From Omphalotus guepiniiformis (Eukaryota; Basidiomycota; Agaricomycetes; Agaricales; Omphalotaceae), in the NCBI GenBank assembly GCA_028554645.1, contig JAQOOI010000017.1, positions 186,001 to 250,000 of the forward strand: a stretch of 64,000 bases of DNA, given 5' to 3'. The notes beneath the pieces were generated by a model. It was not told the DNA's origin. It did no database searches and saw nothing but the letters and a program-made list of their open reading frames with translations. Shown here in pieces: positions 60,001 through 64,000 of the stretch. A program made the translations under genes and the position numbers. Each line of letters begins with the position of its first letter. The first letter of the stretch is position 1.

Positions 60001-61696
60001 TCAGTCTTCCGAGAGCTTCAACACAAGCCACACAATGAGCATGACCAATGTGATGATCAGTAAGAACGCTCCACCGACATACGCTATAACCTCCCAGGGC
60101 ATGCCTTCCTGTACGACAGGCGGAGGATTCGCATTTGCACCGGCAGGGTTCTTACTCTTCAGTTCCTCAACGCGCCTCCGCCTGAGCAAATCGCGTTCGA
60201 CGTTTTGCTCCAACTCTAATATCTTGGTACGAGCGTCGTCGGGGTTGAATGAGGGAGATCCACCAGAGGAGCTTGGTAGCTGAACAAAGGTGGGGAAGTT
60301 GTGCTCGCACCATTGCTCAACCTGATCATTAGTAAAATTGGTTAGTTGAGTAAATACAACAGAACAAGAACAAAACTTGCCTTCCCGCAAACAACTGACA
60401 TCCGTATGAAGCTGGGGTCAGAAGGTACACTTCTTGCGTGAATTTTGCGGCAATATGTCCGGAATATGTCTGCGACATCTCGAGGGTTTGTCGAGCGCAT
60501 GATAAGCTGAATGACGATTAGCACAAATCAAGCAACGTGTGTGGAATAGACCCACCGATGCAGCTTCTGCTTTTCGAATCTTGATGTTTCTTTGGAACAT
60601 TGTCGGATTCGAATAACATAGCTCCAATGTCGCAATTGCCATCGTGGCAGGGATAGCGCAGAAAGTGAATACGCTTTGGTTCTTCAATAGCCGCAGGTAG
60701 TCCAACGCGTCTGTCAGATGCCTCATTGCATCCAGAACCATCTCGTTTTGCACCCACTGCGCCCGCTCCTCAGCACCCGGCGCATACATGTCCTTCATCT
60801 CCTTAAACCCATATATCTCCTTACCCCATATCTCCCGGGGCCAGAAGTACCTCTGCTGGTCAACGTCCTCGCGGTAATCACGAATAATGTTGGTTTTTTG
60901 TAGGAGTAGACCCATGGAGTTTGATATCTCCAACTGAGACCCAAGCCAAGGTACCTCCTTTTTCGAGGCGGAAAAGAGTCGCGATAACCCTTCGCCCACT
61001 ATGCCTGCGACATAATGGCAGTAGAGGTCGTAGTCAGAAATCTTTTCTAGGTAGATGGCGCCAGTGGTAGCTGCTTTGTGGGCGAAGTCTGCCATGCCAG
61101 TTTCCATCTTTTCGGTAATGTCAAGGATGATGGCTTTGTATCTGAATGAGGTATGAGAAGGCAAGTCAATGAGAAGAGCAGGAACAGCGTACTCGGGATC
61201 AAGAAGATTTAGTTCTTCAACGACTTGGTCGTACTCCACTAGTAATTGTCTATCCTTCTCGTTCTCACCACAACCGTCATACGTCCAGCCAGGCGTCACA
61301 GTAAGTTTGTGAAACGATCGCAAAAGCGGTTGCTTCACGTCGTCAGAAATTGTCATGTCGTCTTCTATGGTATCTAAACCACGCAAAACGAGATAGAAAA
61401 GGCAGACCTTGAAACAACAGATTTCGTTTAACGAGCAAGAAGTAAGGTTTTGCGAGGACGCTCACCGTTCTAGCCAAGTCTCCGTCCAGTTCCTTAATAA
61501 CGGAAGAGAAACTTCGACTTGTCATGTCCAAGAAGTCCCAACACCTTCGCATGGTTTTTCTGTCCCACCCCGAAGTTTCATGCTCTTTCATAGAAGTGAT
61601 ATCGCGTTTCTGTTCATGATACAGCCAATACTGCAGGAGAGTCCTGAACTCTACAGGGTGCGTGAGGAGAAGTGTAAGCCATGTTGCTGCGCCCAT
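60001..61696 (-). CDS. ERG9: Squalene synthase
   Basis: It joins two farnesyl diphosphates through presqualene diphosphate to squalene with NADPH, the first committed step of ergosterol synthesis, and sits in the ER membrane. ATG 61696 (MGAATWLTLLLTHPVEFRTL). Exon 1 ends FSSVIKELDGDLART at GTGAGC and joins VCLFYLVLRGLDTIEDDM, with the first Asp-rich motif DTIEDD. Further blocks are GMADFAHKAA, YDLYCHYVAGIVGEGLSRLF and NSMGLLLQKTNIIRDYREDV, the second Asp-rich motif with Mg2+ ligands, then RYFWPREIWG and FTFCAIPATMAIATLELCYS. Two more introns near 60.56 and 60.35 kb lead to the C-terminal membrane anchor VIAYVGGAFLLIITLVMLIV and stop at 60001. About 500 residues, including a usual fungal C-terminal TM helix. 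All catalytic motifs are present. Confidence 0.95.
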
Positions 61697-61891
61697 GATA
61701 TCGAAAAGCAAAGATAAGGTGGTGGTCGTGGACAGAAAGAAAAAGTACACGAACCCGGCAGTATAGAACCACTTTCTCGCGAATATTTTTAAATTTTTCA
61801 GGGCGTCGTACGATTCAGGATTGCATACCACGTGACCATAATTTCCATCTCCGGACCGTGACGGGCCACTGGCCTTCAAGCAAAAACTATC

Positions 61892-62959
61892 ATGGAGACA
61901 CATCTAAATCCACCAATTCGTCCTCAGCCTCTCTCCGCTCGCCCAATTTCTTCAAAACGCGTTGAAAAGCGTTTAGGTCTTTTTGTTGATGACTTTCAAG
62001 TTCGTACTACCGCTGCGCAGGGAGGCAATACTGCAGTGACCGTGCAATTGCAAAAATTGAAGGATGCTTTACGAGAAGAGCTTGAACGAGATGCTACAAG
62101 TTCGTGCAGTATTGTTTTTGTGTGACCATACGCTAATCCAATCGAATAATTAGAAATATAGTTGATTGACACAGCGTTGCGCTGGTGTAGAGCGAAATCC
62201 TCGTTTAGCTTCTTTCCGGCTCTCACATGGAACGCCAGCTGACGCGTGGACACTACTACCTGACAAGTTAGAACGTGTAACCTTCCTTCCCCCATGTACA
62301 CTCCGAAAAAAAAACTTCTTCTGTTTCAAGTATTCAGCTCGCCTGCATAAGGATACTATCCCTGCTCAACCAGGTACATCGGGTCCCAAATAGTGTATCC
62401 ATGCTTTTTGCAAGTCATTATCAGAAGTTTCAAATGATTCGGTGTCTCATCGCGCTTGCTTTGACAGTCCAGCCAGCAATCAAGCTCAGGCTCAAGCGCA
62501 GTCGGAATTATCTATCTAATCCAGAGGTCTCTTTGCAAGCATTTGGTAGGTGGAGCTTGGGATAAGATTTGTCTTGTAATGGACGGCTGAAGAGAGGTGA
62601 CTAGTGACTTCGTACAAGGACACGAAGTTATGTGTAAATGCGCCACAAGTTCGCCCGTTGCGTGTTCGTCGCGAACTGTAATACACCTTCGCAGCAGCCA
62701 CATACGTCTTCGAGCCTCTGCATCAGGATTACAGGTCAACGCTCTATCACAGCTGTCAGCAGCTCATGCCAATGACACTTTTGAACACTCAACGACGTCT
62801 GGATTCATCGAAATAAAACGACTACCGGAGAATGTAAAGACGGAATTAGCGCTCATCGAAGCACGAAGCAACAAGGGATACTTCTTTCCTTCGAATGAGT
62901 TACAAACAATCTGCCCCTCCCCTTCTGCCCCTGGAACGCAACTCATTATAAGACGTTGA
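61892..62959 (+). CDS. Poorly defined gene divergent from squalene synthase
   Basis: The first exon (ATG 61892) is convincing: METHLNPPIRPQPLSARPIS then KRVEKRLGLFVDDFQVRTTA and a helix VQLQKLKDALREELERDA, suggesting a coiled-coil protein. Later pieces (NPRLASFRLSHGTPADAWTL near 62.2 kb and GFIEIKRLPENVKTELALIE, ending IIRR-stop at 62959) look coding, but I could not find splice sites that keep one frame through all of them. It is either a real gene of unknown function or a recent pseudogene. The starts of this gene and squalene synthase are 195 bp apart and divergent, so they likely share a promoter. Confidence 0.4.
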
Positions 62960-64000
62960 TTCAAAAAATTACTCTGCTGGGATTTTACTACATACTTACG
63001 ACGACGAAAACGCCAGTTGGGTTCTTCCGCGGCGTCCTCGTCTCGACAGCCATTCTCTGACGGCTCAGACCTCGGACCTGGTTTCGAGATATTTTTTATT
63101 TTGTGCTTGAGGATCTGTTGAGGGATATGAATCTGCACATGCTAGTTCGCTTTGAAAACTACCTGTACATCTGAGATCTATGCTACATTGTACTATTAAT
63201 ACATGCGTATGCTGGTCTTGGGTATGATATCGACAGCTTCCGGGAAATTCTAGGGTCAAGCTAATCACGCACCTGCTGATGCGTAAAATCAAACTGCACA
63301 TTCAAATATTCAATGGGTACTTACACCGATATCATGAACTCGGATCTCAACAACGTGGATGCAATAGGTATCAATCTCAGTGGATCTAAAGTCGAGATAT
63401 GAGATACGTGTACAGCAGGTCTCTCAAAAAAATGCAAATCGTTTCGATAGGGGTACTTTTTTAAAAAACAGAGGTAAAAAAACCGCATTTTTACAGGAGT
63501 TGTCGATGGCTGAGACCCGGTGTTTCTCTCGCCCTTGATGCATGATGCTCAATGAAGTTTGTAACACGTACCGGTACAACCGGATGGAGAAACGGAACAT
63601 GAAAACAGGTTCTCGTCGATAATCACATTGTACTCGCCTCCTTGGAAGCGGGGTCGCATCCTGTTCCAGCCTAAATAATAAACGTCGACGTGACACTCAG
63701 TCTCCCTCGTCGCCTCCGCTTCCAAAAGGAGTCTCCGACATGCTGTTAAAGTCGACCATAATGTCGATACTACCTAAGTAACTTCATTGACAGGCTACTA
63801 GAAGTTTGCGTCTCCGGCGATTTGACGGTTGCTAGTACTTACCGCATGCGTTTTTTGACTTTGACAATGGACACAGGGGGTGGGGTCCTCGCCACTCTAC
63901 TATATATGCATAACCAGGATCAGTTCAATGCGTAGCATTCCTCGTCTACGTTGAATGCAAGTAAAAAAAAACAGATGTAGAAACCTACATTACAGGGTAT
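62960..64000. other. Intergenic to window edge
   Basis: No supported gene. AT-rich homopolymer runs are present (63424-63485, 63962-63972). Confidence 0.45.

Noticed and set aside
1..64000. CRISPR arrays, prophage or insertion sequences
   Set aside because: This is a spliced eukaryotic genome segment; no regularly spaced direct repeats or transposase genes were seen.

Overview
The window reads as a fungal nuclear segment, most likely from a mushroom-forming basidiomycete (Agaricomycetes). Genes lie on both strands, introns are short (about 45-90 bp) with GT(A/G)NGT donors and CTRAY branch sites, and exons are often tiny. Several families are typical of this group: multi-TM proteins with a GD-x-W-R-x-W motif, F-box proteins opening with LAPELIHKIAEL, a pcc1/Prf1-like HMG-box protein, small secreted proteins, annexin and squalene synthase. 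I could not run any search. Gene models come from hand-splicing conserved motifs, so exon ends are estimates except where stated.

Layout. 0-8 kb: a multi-TM protein cut by the left edge, an F-box protein and a Golgi-type O-fucosyltransferase-like enzyme, all minus strand. 9-13.5 kb: a very large low-complexity HMG-box regulator. 15.9-17.9 kb: annexin (+). 18.3-25.3 kb: a 7-kb block almost without CpG, holding a decayed multi-TM gene and most of an apparently intact biotin-dependent carboxylase gene. 20.9-29.1 kb: three minus-strand genes in a row, namely a 2-oxoglutarate/Fe(II) oxygenase, a LamB/YcsF (PxpA-like) protein and a carboxylase fused to the KipA/KipI (PxpC/PxpB-like) domains. 29.8-32.6 kb: two small secreted proteins and one doubtful gene. 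33-36 kb: vacuolar Ca2+/H+ antiporter. 36.5-42.4 kb: a giant PH-like/low-complexity protein. 42.4-46.9 kb: gene-poor, with a decayed membrane-protein gene. 46.9-48.2 kb: three-repeat Myb protein. 48.2-55 kb: gene-poor, with one intron-containing tRNA-Gly. 55-57 kb: FAD-dependent oxidoreductase. 60-61.7 kb: squalene synthase, divergent from a poorly defined gene. The rest shows nothing I can support.

How the genes may work together. The clearest functional unit is the three-gene run at 20.9-29.1 kb. PxpA (LamB/YcsF), PxpB (KipI/AHS1) and PxpC (KipA/AHS2) form the ATP-dependent 5-oxoprolinase of bacteria, while urea carboxylase carries biotin carboxylase, AHS2, AHS1 and biotinyl domains in one chain. 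Here a urea-carboxylase-shaped protein sits beside a PxpA protein and an oxygenase. I infer a lactam- or urea-type C-N metabolic module. This is the best candidate for an under-described system, together with the CpG-free block whose edge falls inside the carboxylase's first exon, and an unusual set of micro-exons (8, 15, 15, 16 and 21 nt).
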